Source of the DNA: Anoxybacteroides rupiense
Lineage (GTDB): Bacteria > Bacillota > Bacilli > Bacillales > Anoxybacillaceae
DNA: 64,000 nucleotides
Assembly (NCBI RefSeq): GCF_014196195.1
Contig: NZ_JACIDF010000010.1
Location: 1 to 64,000, forward strand
Reading direction: 5' to 3'
Position numbers and translations under genes: made by a program. Positions 46,359 through 55,236 of the stretch are shown in pieces. How positions within the stretch are numbered: the first letter of the stretch is position 1; every line of letters begins with the position of its first letter. A model generated the notes under the pieces. That model was not told where the DNA came from. It searched no databases and was given only the letters and a program-made list of their open reading frames with translations.

Positions 46359-47408
46359 TTATTTTTGCACAGACTTAACTATGCTACTATTTTCACCAAC
46401 TTTAAGTTTCTTAACTATTTTACCATTTTTCATAAATTGTAATGTTCCGTTTTGAGGATTAGACACTAAAAATCCTTTTAATTGTTTGTTGTAGTCAAAA
46501 TAGGCTGGATTCTTTATAGGTAAAAATGATTCACCAAAATCTTTTTTATTAATTATTGTTAAAAATTTTCCTTTCATGTCCATATCCGTATAATTATTAA
46601 TATAGAATTTATTCCCCACGCTAATTATTTTTTGCGGGAAAGGCTTAGACAATTTCTTCTCATAAATGATTTTCCCATTATTCAAATCGATAACCATAAA
46701 CCTATTTGTATATTTTTCAGGATCTTTCACCCACTCAGGCCGTGGTCCGTAAGAAAAACCTGTAAAAACACAGTACATTTTGTTATCTTCAATTACAAAA
46801 TCACTTGGAGGTAATTCAAGATGATCTTGAATAACAGGATGAAATGAAAGGGATGCATCATTAGTTTGTATTCTATATACATTACTGTGCTGGCTCATGC
46901 TCCCCCCAGAATTTATAGAAATGAAAATTTCATCTTTATAATGTTTAATTGTATTAACCATTCCTTTGGTAAACATCAATTTTTCTATTTTCCCATTAGA
47001 CAAATTAACAATAAAAAAAGGCATTCCCTCTCTAAATATTTCAGATGAAGCAATATAAGCTTTTTGCTTCACGACCACAAAGGCCGCTGGTATATGTGGC
47101 AGTTTTATTTTTCTTTCAATATAACCATTCGAAAGATTCATGATGAGCATCGAGGGTTTAGTTCCCGTATACGTACCATCCTCTAAAGCATAAACACGAT
47201 TTCCGTCTATAGAAAAACTTTGAAATTTGTTTTTATTATTAATTTCTTTCACTATATTCATCTTCTTATCAAGAAAAATCAACTTACTATCTCCATCGGC
47301 AAGTGCGACAAAAGTTGGATATCTTGCGTGGTTTATTTCTTTCGATTTTTCACATCCGAAAATAAAACAGCAACAAATAAAATACGCAAAAATGACAAAT
47401 TTCCTCAT
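46359..47408 (-). CDS. Hypothetical lipoprotein, beta-propeller-like
   Basis: About 349 residues. A lipoprotein signal peptide has its lipobox ending at Cys19 (FIFGCEKSKE). The body has repeated short blocks such as MLIMNLSNGYIERKIKLP, FIVNLSNGKIEKLMF and MVIDLNNGKIIYEKKL, which suggests a beta-propeller or repeated sandwich. ATG 47408 follows AAGGAGACTTGTAT. The gene is clearly more AT-rich than its neighbours (many AAA/ATT/TTT codons), pointing to recent acquisition. Function unknown. Confidence 0.75.
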   Translation of the reverse strand: MRKFVIFAYFICCCFIFGCEKSKEINHARYPTFVALADGDSKLIFLDKKMNIVKEINNKNKFQSFSIDGNRVYALEDGTYTGTKPSMLIMNLSNGYIERKIKLPHIPAAFVVVKQKAYIASSEIFREGMPFFIVNLSNGKIEKLMFTKGMVNTIKHYKDEIFISINSGGSMSQHSNVYRIQTNDASLSFHPVIQDHLELPPSDFVIEDNKMYCVFTGFSYGPRPEWVKDPEKYTNRFMVIDLNNGKIIYEKKLSKPFPQKIISVGNKFYINNYTDMDMKGKFLTIINKKDFGESFLPIKNPAYFDYNKQLKGFLVSNPQNGTLQFMKNGKIVKKLKVGENSSIVKSVQK

Positions 47409-47777
47409 ATACAAGTCTCCTTGTAAATCAGTGTTCATCTGAAACAAGACCAACTAAACATTAGGATAAGATCAAAAGTGTGGATAATCCATTATTTTAC
47501 TAAAAATATGGAATGATTGAGCTAGACACAAGCAATGTCAATTGGTTTTAGTTTTTTTACCAAAACACCATAATTTCTTTGCATGAAAACGAATCTATGC
47601 GACACACATTGGACTAGTATCCAGACAAATAGATTGTCCCGCTCTTATATCATACCAAAATTTATCACTCAAAGATTCTTCAGCGTTTTTCCAGAAATCA
47701 AAAAAACAACTAAGCTTTGCATCGAATATTTTGTGATAAAATAAAGTAAAAATGCGAACAAAAAGGAGAATAACATC
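47409..47777. other. Intergenic stretch with a possible protein remnant
   Basis: On the minus strand, codons ending at TAG 47595 read FFDFWKNAEESLSDKFWYD and then IRAGQSICLDTSPMCVA, with protein-like composition but no proper start. It could be the end of a lost gene; family not recognised. Otherwise this is the AT-rich promoter region of the lipoprotein and Nudix genes. Confidence 0.3.
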
Positions 47778-48182
47778 ATGAAAAAGACCGTTCGTGTCAT
47801 CGGCGCCGTTATTGAAGATGAGCAAAATCGTATTTTGTGTGCTCTTCGTTCTCCTCAAATGACATTACCGAATGTATGGGAATTCCCTGGCGGCAAGATG
47901 GAAGAAGGAGAGAAGCCAGAAGAAACATTATCAAGAGAAATTTTCGAAGAATTAGGCTGCACAATTAAAGTAGATGAAAAAATGGAAGAAGTGCATTATG
48001 AATATCCAGATGTGATCGTCCATTTGCTTACGTATAAAGCAAAAATTGCGGAAGGGGAGCCAAAGGCGAAAGAGCATGCAGAATTAAAATGGGTGCCGCT
48101 TCAAGATCTAACATCCCTTGAATGGGCACCTGCTGATGTTCCTACAGTAAAAGCGCTACTAACGAATGTTCTCAATGCTTAG
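47778..48182 (+). CDS. Nudix hydrolase, MutT-like
   Basis: 134 residues with a complete Nudix box, GGKMEEGEKPEETLSREI followed by FEELGC. The N-terminal VIGAVIEDEQNRILCALRSPQMTLPNVWEFPGG is typical of (8-oxo)-dGTP diphosphatases that cleanse the nucleotide pool. The ribosome site AAAAAGGAG precedes the ATG. It is a single gene ending at a pair of hairpins. Confidence 0.9.
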   Translation: MKKTVRVIGAVIEDEQNRILCALRSPQMTLPNVWEFPGGKMEEGEKPEETLSREIFEELGCTIKVDEKMEEVHYEYPDVIVHLLTYKAKIAEGEPKAKEHAELKWVPLQDLTSLEWAPADVPTVKALLTNVLNA

Positions 48183-48218
48183 TAAAAAACGGTCATACAC
48201 GGCCTCTAAGCGCCAAAA

Positions 48219-48305
48219 AGCCCGCATAGAAGATTTCTCTTCCATCCGGGCTAAGCGAAGAAAGCTGTTTTCAAAAATCATGTTACTGGCCTTTGAAAAC
48301 AGCTT
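48219..48305. terminator. Two hairpins between converging Nudix and acidic-protein genes
   Basis: AGCCCG/CGGGCT with an inner AGAAGA/TCTTC stem (48219-48252), and AAGCTGTTTTCAAA/TTTGAAAACAGCTT (48262-48305, 14 bp perfect). They would end transcripts from both sides. Confidence 0.65.
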
Positions 48306-48315
48306 CTTTCATCCC

Positions 48316-48726
48316 TTACACTTCCACCGTCTTTCCTTCCTCCACAATATGGTAGAGCAAATGGACCAAATGGTGAATCGGACCGTATGCTTCCTCTTTA
48401 TCGCCTTCTCCGGCCATCTCTTCCTCATCGGCGAATTCAAGATCACTTAAGTATAGGGCCATAAATTCATAAAAATCTTTCATCTCAAAGCTATAGCATG
48501 CGCTCGCTTCTTCTTGGTCTTCTTCATATTGAAGCATCAAATAGGATACATTTCCTTTTGTGTCTTCGGCATCAAAAAAGACAAAGTAGCCGATGTTCGT
48601 ATCCAAGTCGAACAAATGGCGCGTCCCGCCTTCAGTTACCTCATTGAACTCGCCTTCGTTCAATTTGCCGACTTTCATCGTTTCCATATCATCTTCGCGG
48701 TGAAACTGCACCATAAATGTTTTCAT
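48316..48726 (-). CDS. Acidic hypothetical protein
   Basis: 136 residues, very acidic (many Glu/Asp, e.g. YEEDQEEASACYSFEMKDF), without signal peptide or membrane helix. It follows glsA by 12 bp in the same direction, so the two are probably co-transcribed. Family not recognised. Upstream AGGAGGAGAC is a strong ribosome site. Confidence 0.75.
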   Translation of the reverse strand: MKTFMVQFHREDDMETMKVGKLNEGEFNEVTEGGTRHLFDLDTNIGYFVFFDAEDTKGNVSYLMLQYEEDQEEASACYSFEMKDFYEFMALYLSDLEFADEEEMAGEGDKEEAYGPIHHLVHLLYHIVEEGKTVEV

Positions 48727-48738
48727 GTTTGTCTCCTC

Positions 48739-49668
48739 CTAGAAAATACTTAGTGAATATGTTTTTGACAGCAGCTCAAGCAATTTCATTCCCGTTAAGC
48801 TATTTCCCTTATCATCGAGCGCCGGACCGAAAATGCCGATTCCACACCGTTTAGGAACAGCCGCGAGAATACCGCCTGAAACACCGCTTTTCGCGGGAAT
48901 GCCAATTTTAATCGCAAACTCCCCTGAAGCGTTGTACATACCGCACGTCACCATAAACGTTTTGCAGATACGGGCGACATCAGGCGGCATGAGCGGTTCA
49001 CCCGATTGCGGGTCTCGCCCATCAAGCGCCAATACAAGGCCGATATGCGCCAAATCGATGCACGTCATCTCAATGGCACACTGCTTCGTATACAAATCCA
49101 TTAGTTCTTCAACATCTTCATCGATAATACCATGCTGCTTCAGGAAATAGCAAAGCGAACGATTTAAAAAGGCGGTCGCAAACTCAGATTGAGCCACTTC
49201 TTTCGAGTAGGAAATGCTTTCATTGCCGGCGAGGCGGCGGACGAATGCCAACAGCCGGACAAGCCGTTCCTCGACCGAACCGCCGCGGATCATATGCGTC
49301 ACCGCCAGCGCTCCAGCGTTAATCATCGGATTAAGCGGTTTGGCTGGCTGCATGTCTTCAAGCTTGGCGATTGAGTGAAACGGGTCTCCCGTCGGCTCCA
49401 TGCCGACTTTGCGGAATACTTTCTCTTCGCCGCAGTCAATCAAGACAAGCGCAAGCGCAATAATTTTCGAAATGCTTTGCAATGTCACTTTGACTGTTAC
49501 ATCGCCAGCATCGATCACCTGACCATCCGGCATATAGATGGCGATCGACAATTCATTCGGATTCGCTTTTCCCAGCGCGGGGATATAATCGGCCACCTTT
49601 CCATCGCGGGCGTACGGCTTCGCTTCTTCGACAAAACGGACAAGCTCTTCTTTTTTATACACAAGCAT
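48739..49668 (-). CDS. glsA: Glutaminase
   Basis: About 309 residues, serine-dependent beta-lactamase-like glutaminase family. The catalytic S-x-x-K is in [44 protein letters not shown], and [28 protein letters not shown] are diagnostic blocks. It hydrolyses glutamine to glutamate and ammonia. The start is uncertain among GTG 49671 and ATG 49668, neither with a strong ribosome site. Confidence 0.92.
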   Translation of the reverse strand: MLVYKKEELVRFVEEAKPYARDGKVADYIPALGKANPNELSIAIYMPDGQVIDAGDVTVKVTLQSISKIIALALVLIDCGEEKVFRKVGMEPTGDPFHSIAKLEDMQPAKPLNPMINAGALAVTHMIRGGSVEERLVRLLAFVRRLAGNESISYSKEVAQSEFATAFLNRSLCYFLKQHGIIDEDVEELMDLYTKQCAIEMTCIDLAHIGLVLALDGRDPQSGEPLMPPDVARICKTFMVTCGMYNASGEFAIKIGIPAKSGVSGGILAAVPKRCGIGIFGPALDDKGNSLTGMKLLELLSKTYSLSIF

Positions 49669-49875
49669 CACCGTTTGTTAGTATCGTCCATTTTTTCAGC
49701 ATATATGACCCTTTGTTTATCTCTCATTGATCTTTTTCTCTAATGATTCGCTCTAAGGATTTCTGTTTGATTTTTCAATTTCTAAGGCGCAAAATAATCA
49801 TTAACAAAAAAGTGCCGAATGAATGACCATTGAACCGCGCTTTTTATGTTGGCACACTCACAGTTACTAATTTGT

Positions 49876-50383
49876 TTATTTCGGTTGAAGTTTTTTCTTT
49901 CTCCAAGGTTTTAAATATGAAATAATAAAAATAAAAACGGTGACGGCCACTTGAAAATATACCGCGTATTGCCTTATTTCATGATTTTGAAGAAAAGCCG
50001 GATTGCTTAAAGCTAGTTCCTTTTGCGTTTCCAATAATTCCATATTGGCAATCATCAAACGGTCGACGACAAAAATGCCAACAACGGTTTGGATCATATA
50101 AAGATCAAATTTGACGCCGACCCAGCAATGCTAAAAAAATCCCCAATGGGTGAAAAATCCGTAAATAAAGCCTACTAAACAAAGTTCCAACCGCTCCCCA
50201 TCTGACTACATGATCACTTATCGTCACCATGTTTTTATAACCGTGGTAGGCTTCATCATATTTTGTAAAATCAATCCAGAAATTCAATGCTACCGAGCTC
50301 AAAATGCCGCCAAAAAACAAAACCACTAAAAAAACATGGATGATTTTCAGCCATTTCATGCCATTAGGTCCTATTTTCTTCAA
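49876..50383 (-). pseudogene. DUF2269-like membrane protein, frameshift plus in-frame stop
   Basis: Two frames make one protein. The first (50383 down) reads MKWLKIIHVFLVVLFFGGIL to VVRWGAVGTL; the second reads VGFIYGFFTHWGFF, stop, HCWVGVKFDLYMIQTVVGIF to the C-terminus PWRKKKLQPK. One extra T in TTGTTTAGTAGG (50177-50179) shifts the frame. A TAG at 50133-50131 stands where AAG would continue FFKHCW. Together they form a four-helix membrane protein like DUF2269. The TTG start has AGAGGGGGACGG upstream. With two lesions it is best read as inactive. Confidence 0.75.
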
Positions 50384-50486
50384 TATTCCGTCCCCCTCTT
50401 TATCGCTTGTATGTTACGCGTTTTTTACACCGATCAAAAACCTTCTCTATCTTCGCACTATTCATCATTATAACGGGGGAAAAATA

Positions 50487-50639
50487 ATGGCAATATGGGC
50501 CGCGTTTTTCATTCTCCCTACTTCTGAAGGCTTATTTCTTATAACAGCAACAACGATAGTTGATGTGAAATGTTTGGACACAAAAAAGCAATCACGGGAA
50601 GATGATAACGTGTTTGGCAAGGGGCTTCTGCATGTATAA
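50487..50639 (+). CDS. Doubtful small ORF
   Basis: 51 codons (MAIWAAFFILPTSEGLFLIT, then TKKQSREDDNVFGKG). GGGGGAAAAATA lies before the ATG. One hydrophobic segment. Family not recognised; it could be a remnant. The rest of 50640-50930 carries a degenerate hairpin repeat. Confidence 0.25.
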   Translation: MAIWAAFFILPTSEGLFLITATTIVDVKCLDTKKQSREDDNVFGKGLLHV

Positions 50640-50810
50640 GTTCTGTTGCAAAAATTCTTATATGACGAATGAGAGGGAAACGATATGAAACAGAAATTTT
50701 TCCCACCCTTATTATTTTTCTTAATATAAAGCGGGTCAGAAGGTCCAGACTTTACTGGCATTGTTGCTTATAAATCAAGACGGTTGTCGCAAAGTTTGTT
50801 ATTTTTTCAA

Positions 50811-50857
50811 GAAATCTCCCGCCTCTTAACGAAATGCAGGTGGGAGAGGCTCAGTAA
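50811..50857 (+). repeat. IS605 right-end-like hairpin, degenerate
   Basis: TCTCCCGCCTC(TTAACGAAAT)GCAGGTGGGAGA is a strong hairpin, close in sequence to the copy at 32749-32797 (shared CGCCTCT, GCGAA/ACGAA and TGCAGGTG). The terminal GGTTCAT is changed to GGCTCAG. Confidence 0.5.
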
Positions 50858-50930
50858 GTAAAATACGCCATAAAATGATTTTCATTCTCTGAATTACGAT
50901 AAAATAACACAAATGAAAAGAGGATTGTTT

Positions 50931-51155
50931 ATGAAAGTTTTCTCTGTTTTGTTCATGATTTTAGGAGTTATTTTAACGCTTTTAGGTATATTACCTTTTA
51001 TATTGAAATATCCGTTTAACAACAGTCCTAATTCAGGTCCAGCAAATATTTAGGAACTAATCCTTATGATTTCATATGACGTCAAGGGATGGTATTTAAT
51101 GATTGGCATTGGTTTATTGTTATTATCCTCATTTTTCAAACAAAGGGAAAATTAA
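50931..51155 (+). pseudogene. Small two-helix membrane protein interrupted by an in-frame TAG
   Basis: From ATG 50931 (ribosome site AGAGGATTG) the frame reads MKVFSVLFMILGVILTLLGI to NSGPANI, then TAG at 51051-51053. It continues in the same frame as ELILMISYDVKGWYLMIGIG and LLLLSSFFKQREN before TAA at 51153. The two halves form a plausible 74-residue, two-helix protein with a hydrophilic loop. A single base change explains the stop. Family not recognised. Confidence 0.5.
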
Positions 51156-51594
51156 AGTTTTAAATCATTTTTAAATAAACACCTTAATTCTATTTGCACA
51201 AATATTACCATTCTCCTGCTTCTTTCAAGATTCCACTCCATAAACTTTTTACTCTAGCAAAATAGATCAACGCTTTGACAGCCGGGCGACCGAACCAGCC
51301 GACTTCTAGACAAATGAACTTGTTTAGAAGCAGCTCGTTGTTCGGCACTTGGAACATTTTGGCATGACCGAGACATGTCATTAACACTTCTCCATCCACC
51401 CTGAACTTTCGGCTAAAAAATGAGGAAAGCAGTGGGCTTTTTTTGGAACATTCATCTGTATTTATATAGATCGTTATGATCTGAAACACTTGTCTGTCTA
51501 TATATCACGCACTAAAGGATCTTATGGTAATTGCATTTAATAATTGGCAGACGTCTTGCGTATTTATATGGTGAAAAAGAAAGGAGTGTACCAA
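51156..51594. other. Intergenic stretch upstream of the alcohol dehydrogenase gene
   Basis: It contains a nested inverted repeat: CTTCTAGACAA (51303-51313) with TTGTTTAGAAG (51320-51330), and outer CCGAAC (51290) with GTTGTTCGG (51337-51345). A 94-codon minus frame across it has no ribosome site and is not called as a gene. Confidence 0.4.
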
Positions 51595-52791
51595 ATGAGA
51601 GATTATGCCTTGTTTCAAACACCCCAAACCATATCCTATGGATGCAATGCCTTTCAAACAGTAGGCAAAGAAGCAGCATTAAGAGGCAGAAAAGCTTTAG
51701 TAATAAGCGACAAAATTATGGAGAGCTTAGGGAATATTGAAAAACTTCAACATGAGCTTTTAAAAGAAGAAATTGTAAGCGTTGTCTATTCAGGTGTGGA
51801 TTCAGAACCAAATGATGGTTACGTGGAAGAAGCATTACATCTTCTTCAAGAAGAAAAGTGCGATTTAGTGATTTCGCTAGGTGGAGGAAGTTGTATTGAT
51901 ACAGCCAAAGCCGTTGCTGTGGTTGCAACAAATGGTGGTTATATTGGCGATTATATGGGAAGAAAAAAAGTCGCAGGAAATCCATCCATCCCACACATTG
52001 CCATTCCAACAACAGCCGGAACCGGATCGGAAGCTACGGATGTAACAGTCATAACCAATACTGCTAATGATGTAAAAATGATGATCAAACAACCTGCCTT
52101 CATGCCTGACGTCGCCATTGTCGACCCACTCTTCACTTTATCTTCTCCTAAAGCTGTCACGGCGGCCACTGGAATTGATGCTTTAAGTCATGCTGTTGAA
52201 GCTTACATTTCTAAACGTTCTCATCCAATGACAGACGTTCTAGCACTTTCTGCAATGGAATTAATCGTGAAACACTTAAAAGAGGCATATGAGGACGGAA
52301 ACAATATTGAAGCAAGAGAAGGAATGGCGCTGGGAGCATTACAGGCAGGTATGGCCTTTACCAATTCTTCTGTTTGTCTAGTGCACGGTATGTCAAGGCC
52401 AATTGGTGCGCTGTTCCACGTCCCGCATGGAATTTCAAATGCGATGCTACTACCGGCCGTTTTAGAGTTTAGTTACGAAACTTGTACCGATCGCTTAGCT
52501 GTATTAGGAACATATTTTGATCCAACAGCAAAAACCCTTTCCAACGATGAAGCAGCAAAAATCGCCGTTCGTTCTGTAAAAAAGCTTTGCCTAGATTTAA
52601 ATATTCCTAATTTAAAAAATTGGGGCATTGATCAACATGATTTTGAAAACGCTATCGAAAAAATGGCGACTGATGCGCTTGCCAGCGGAAGTCCACAAAA
52701 CAACCCTAGAGTGCCATCAAAAGAAGAAATAAAAGAGCTTTACAAAGTTTGTTACAATTACGATTTTTCTACGGAAAATTCTTCACTATGA
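51595..52791 (+). CDS. Iron-containing alcohol dehydrogenase
   Basis: About 398 residues of the type III (Fe) alcohol dehydrogenase family. NAD site blocks LVISLGGGSCIDTAKAVAVV and IAIPTTAGTGSEATDVTVIT are present. Metal ligands sit in DALSHAVEAYISKRSHP and CLVHGMSRPIGALFHVPHGISNA. Likely a butanol, 1,3-propanediol or lactaldehyde-type dehydrogenase; substrate not decidable. ATG 51595 follows AAAGGAGTGTACCA; the frame is open 17 codons upstream. The TGA stop lies in the end of a miniature hairpin repeat whose hairpin also acts as terminator. Confidence 0.92.
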   Translation: MRDYALFQTPQTISYGCNAFQTVGKEAALRGRKALVISDKIMESLGNIEKLQHELLKEEIVSVVYSGVDSEPNDGYVEEALHLLQEEKCDLVISLGGGSCIDTAKAVAVVATNGGYIGDYMGRKKVAGNPSIPHIAIPTTAGTGSEATDVTVITNTANDVKMMIKQPAFMPDVAIVDPLFTLSSPKAVTAATGIDALSHAVEAYISKRSHPMTDVLALSAMELIVKHLKEAYEDGNNIEAREGMALGALQAGMAFTNSSVCLVHGMSRPIGALFHVPHGISNAMLLPAVLEFSYETCTDRLAVLGTYFDPTAKTLSNDEAAKIAVRSVKKLCLDLNIPNLKNWGIDQHDFENAIEKMATDALASGSPQNNPRVPSKEEIKELYKVCYNYDFSTENSSL

Positions 52792-52840
52792 ACCTCCTCC
52801 CCTCCGTTAAGAGGGGGGCTTTTTTCAGAGGAGTGTTAAA
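52788..52840 (-). repeat. Miniature IS200/IS605-like hairpin element (copy 3), doubling as terminator
   Basis: On the minus strand: TTTAAC, spacer, hairpin GCCCCCCTC/GAGGGGAGG-type arms, AGGTTCAT. On the plus strand the complement ATGAACCT gives the TGA stop of the alcohol dehydrogenase gene, and CCTCCCCTCCGTTAAGAGGG leads into GGGCTTTTTTC, a good terminator. Confidence 0.65.
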
Positions 52841-52899
52841 AATATAAGATGGCGCTCATTCATTATTGACAACTGATTTCTGAAAACATAGAATGAGAT

Positions 52900-52914
52900 T
52901 GGGAATCATTATCA
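52900..52914. promoter_or_regulatory. Fur box upstream of the siderophore ABC operon
   Basis: TGGGAATCATTATCA matches the Fur consensus TGATAATNATTATCA at 12 or 13 of 15 positions. It lies 220 bp before the substrate-binding protein gene, consistent with iron-dependent repression. Confidence 0.65.
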
Positions 52915-53008
52915 TATATTGGTGGACAAAAAGCATTTATTTTCTTGCTGTCCATCTCATAGATTGTGATCAAGATAGGAGGTAGACACAGATTGGCCGT
53001 TGTGAAAA

Positions 53009-53100
53009 ATGATAGGCAAAACGCCTGCTAGTAGCAAATGTGTGGAAACAAATCATTTGTCAAGGTTTTTTCTTTCTATTTAATAGGATTTGCCTATCAT
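53009..53100. promoter_or_regulatory. Perfect 12-bp inverted repeat upstream of the siderophore ABC operon
   Basis: ATGATAGGCAAA (53009-53020) and TTTGCCTATCAT (53089-53100) are exact reverse complements 68 bp apart, the second ending 35 bp before the gene start. It may be a paired operator or form a leader RNA structure. Confidence 0.5.
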
Positions 53101-53135
53101 AAATCTATGATTAAATATAAAAAGGGGGCTATAAA

Positions 53136-54203
53136 TTGATTGCAAAACAAAACTTCTCATTTAAACTACTTGTTATTTTGACAGCGCTCATGATCGCATT
53201 AGTTGGTTGTTCGAGCAGTTCTCCTTCTACCTCCAAATCAAATGAAGAGAAATCGACAAATACTAAAACAGCCACTGGTGACGACACAAAATATCCGATC
53301 GAGATCAAACATGCTTTTGGTACAACGGTGATAAAAAGCAAACCGAAACGAGTCGTTACGATCCAATGGGGGAATCAAGATATTCCACTCGCTCTTGGTG
53401 TGATTCCTGTAGGATTCTCGGCGGCAAACTTTGGCGTCCAAGATGATAGCGGTCTTCTACCTTGGACTGCGAAAAAGCTCAAAGAACTCGGTGAAACGAA
53501 ACCAAATGTGTTCCACGATACAGACGGATTGGATTTTGAAGCGATTTCCGACGCAAAACCCGATGTCATTCTGGCTGCTTACTCCGGTATAACAAAGGAA
53601 GACTACGATATGCTCAGCCAGATTGCTCCGGTCGTTGCTTATCCGGAAGCACCATGGGCCACTCCATGGCGTGACCAAATTCTCATGAATGCAGCAGGAA
53701 TGGGCATGAAAACAGAAGGCGAGAAACTGGTCAAGGATATGGAAAAATTGATCCAAGAAAAATTAAGCAACTATCCGCAAATTAAAGGCAAGAAATTTGT
53801 ATGGGCTAATTTTTCGGCTGATGATTTGTCGAAACTCCATATCTATACGCCGGTAGACACCCGCGTGGCCTTTCTACATGAGTTTGGATTGGAATACCCT
53901 GAAAGTGTAAAGAAACTTATTAAAGATCCTAAAAGTTTTTACTTGGATTTAAGTGCCGAGAACGCCGAGGCTCTTAACGACGTGGATATCATCGTCGGAT
54001 ATGGCAACGAAGAATTATACAATGCCCTCAAAGCGGATCCTGTGCTTGGCAAAATTCCAGCGATCCAGAGAGGTTCTGTCGCGTTCATCGACAGCAGCAC
54101 ACCTTTGGTTGCAGCTGCCACTCCGACTCCGCTTTCCATAGAATATACGATTGATGATTATTTAGAATTAATTGGAGGAGCCGCTAGCAAAGTAAATGAA
54201 TAG
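53136..54203 (+). CDS. Iron-siderophore ABC transporter substrate-binding lipoprotein
   Basis: 355 residues. Signal peptide with lipobox LIALVGC-type ending at Cys25, a Ser/Thr-rich linker, then a periplasmic-binding (TroA/FhuD-like) domain: KPKRVVTIQWGNQDIPLALGVIPVG, DAKPDVILAAYSGITKEDYDMLSQIAPVVAYP. The start is TTG 53136 with AAAGGGGGC upstream. It delivers ferric siderophore to the two permeases encoded next; the stop overlaps the first permease start by 8 bp. Confidence 0.9.
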   Translation: MIAKQNFSFKLLVILTALMIALVGCSSSSPSTSKSNEEKSTNTKTATGDDTKYPIEIKHAFGTTVIKSKPKRVVTIQWGNQDIPLALGVIPVGFSAANFGVQDDSGLLPWTAKKLKELGETKPNVFHDTDGLDFEAISDAKPDVILAAYSGITKEDYDMLSQIAPVVAYPEAPWATPWRDQILMNAAGMGMKTEGEKLVKDMEKLIQEKLSNYPQIKGKKFVWANFSADDLSKLHIYTPVDTRVAFLHEFGLEYPESVKKLIKDPKSFYLDLSAENAEALNDVDIIVGYGNEELYNALKADPVLGKIPAIQRGSVAFIDSSTPLVAAATPTPLSIEYTIDDYLELIGGAASKVNE

Positions 54204-55236
54204 TTTTTTTGCTACTCATGACAAACGAATCCGTTTACATACGCCGAAAAACTTTACAATGATTTTGGCGATTTGTATTCTCTTGCTCGGCGTGTGTATC
54301 CTTGCTTCCCTGGCCTTGGGTTCCCGATTAGTGAGCCTTCAAGAATTAGTAGACGGTTTGTTTCACCCTGATGTTGATTCTTATGGAGCCAACGTGGTTC
54401 GCAAGCGAATTTCGCGAACGATTTTCGGTTTGTTTTGCGGAGCAGCGCTTGGGGTTTCCGGAGCGCTTATGCAATCTGTCACGCGAAATCCCATTGCGGA
54501 CCCGAGCATTTTGGGTGTGAACACGGGCGCCGCTTTGTTTGTTGTTTGCGGGATCGCGTTTTTGCATATCAATGCAGCCAACCAATATATTTGGCTAGCT
54601 TTAGCTGGAGCGGTGATAACAGCAAGTCTCGTATTCGGTATTGGTTCCATGGGACAAGGAGGGGCTACTCCCCTCAAGTTGATCTTGGCGGGAGCCGCTA
54701 CAAGCGCGGCTCTCTCTTCCCTCGTCGTCATGATCATACTTCCGCGCTCTTATGCCATGGACCAATTTAGGTTTTGGCAGGTCGGAAGTGTTGGATCAGG
54801 GACTTGGAGCGCTATCTCCATCTTTATCCCTTTTCTTATCGTCGGGATATTGATCGCTATGATAACGGCTCCGGCCCTTAACGCTCTCGTACTTGGAGAT
54901 GACGTTGCTACCGGACTGGGGGTTCGAACAGAAATCTTGAGACTAGTTGCCGCTCTCGCAAGTGTGATATTGTGCGGGGCAACTACGGCGCTGGCCGGCC
55001 CTATCGCCTTCGTCGGGCTCTTATCCACTCATGTTATGCGACTTCTACTTGGCCCTGACTTGCGCTTTGTCATACCAATGTCTGCTATGGCAGGCGCCAT
55101 TATCTTGACGATATCAGATGTATGTGGCAGGCTCATCGGCAGCCCTGGTGAACTTGAGGTCGGTGTTGTTACTGCATTTATCGGAGCGCCGTTACTCATT
55201 CTATTAGCTATAAAATCGAAAGTGAGTTCATTATGA
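54196..55236 (+). CDS. FecCD-type siderophore permease, subunit 1
   Basis: 346 residues with about nine or ten membrane helices. FecCD/BtuC family blocks are LRLPR-like VVRKRISRTIFGLFCGAALGVSGALMQ, TRNPIADPSILGVNTGAALF, and GPIAFVGLLSTHVMRLLLGPD. It overlaps both neighbours, so SBP, permease 1, permease 2 and ATPase form a tight operon. Confidence 0.93.
   Translation: MNSFFATHDKRIRLHTPKNFTMILAICILLLGVCILASLALGSRLVSLQELVDGLFHPDVDSYGANVVRKRISRTIFGLFCGAALGVSGALMQSVTRNPIADPSILGVNTGAALFVVCGIAFLHINAANQYIWLALAGAVITASLVFGIGSMGQGGATPLKLILAGAATSAALSSLVVMIILPRSYAMDQFRFWQVGSVGSGTWSAISIFIPFLIVGILIAMITAPALNALVLGDDVATGLGVRTEILRLVAALASVILCGATTALAGPIAFVGLLSTHVMRLLLGPDLRFVIPMSAMAGAIILTISDVCGRLIGSPGELEVGVVTAFIGAPLLILLAIKSKVSSL

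Noticed and set aside
50931-51155. TAG recoding (readthrough) in two neighbouring genes
   Set aside because: TAG is used as a normal stop in this window (for example the 54203 stop), and the second gene also has a frameshift; decay is simpler.
51205-51489. 94-codon minus-strand frame (WFGRPAVKALIYFARVK) as transposase fragment
   Set aside because: No recognised transposase motif and it lies on a nested inverted repeat; evidence too weak for a gene call.
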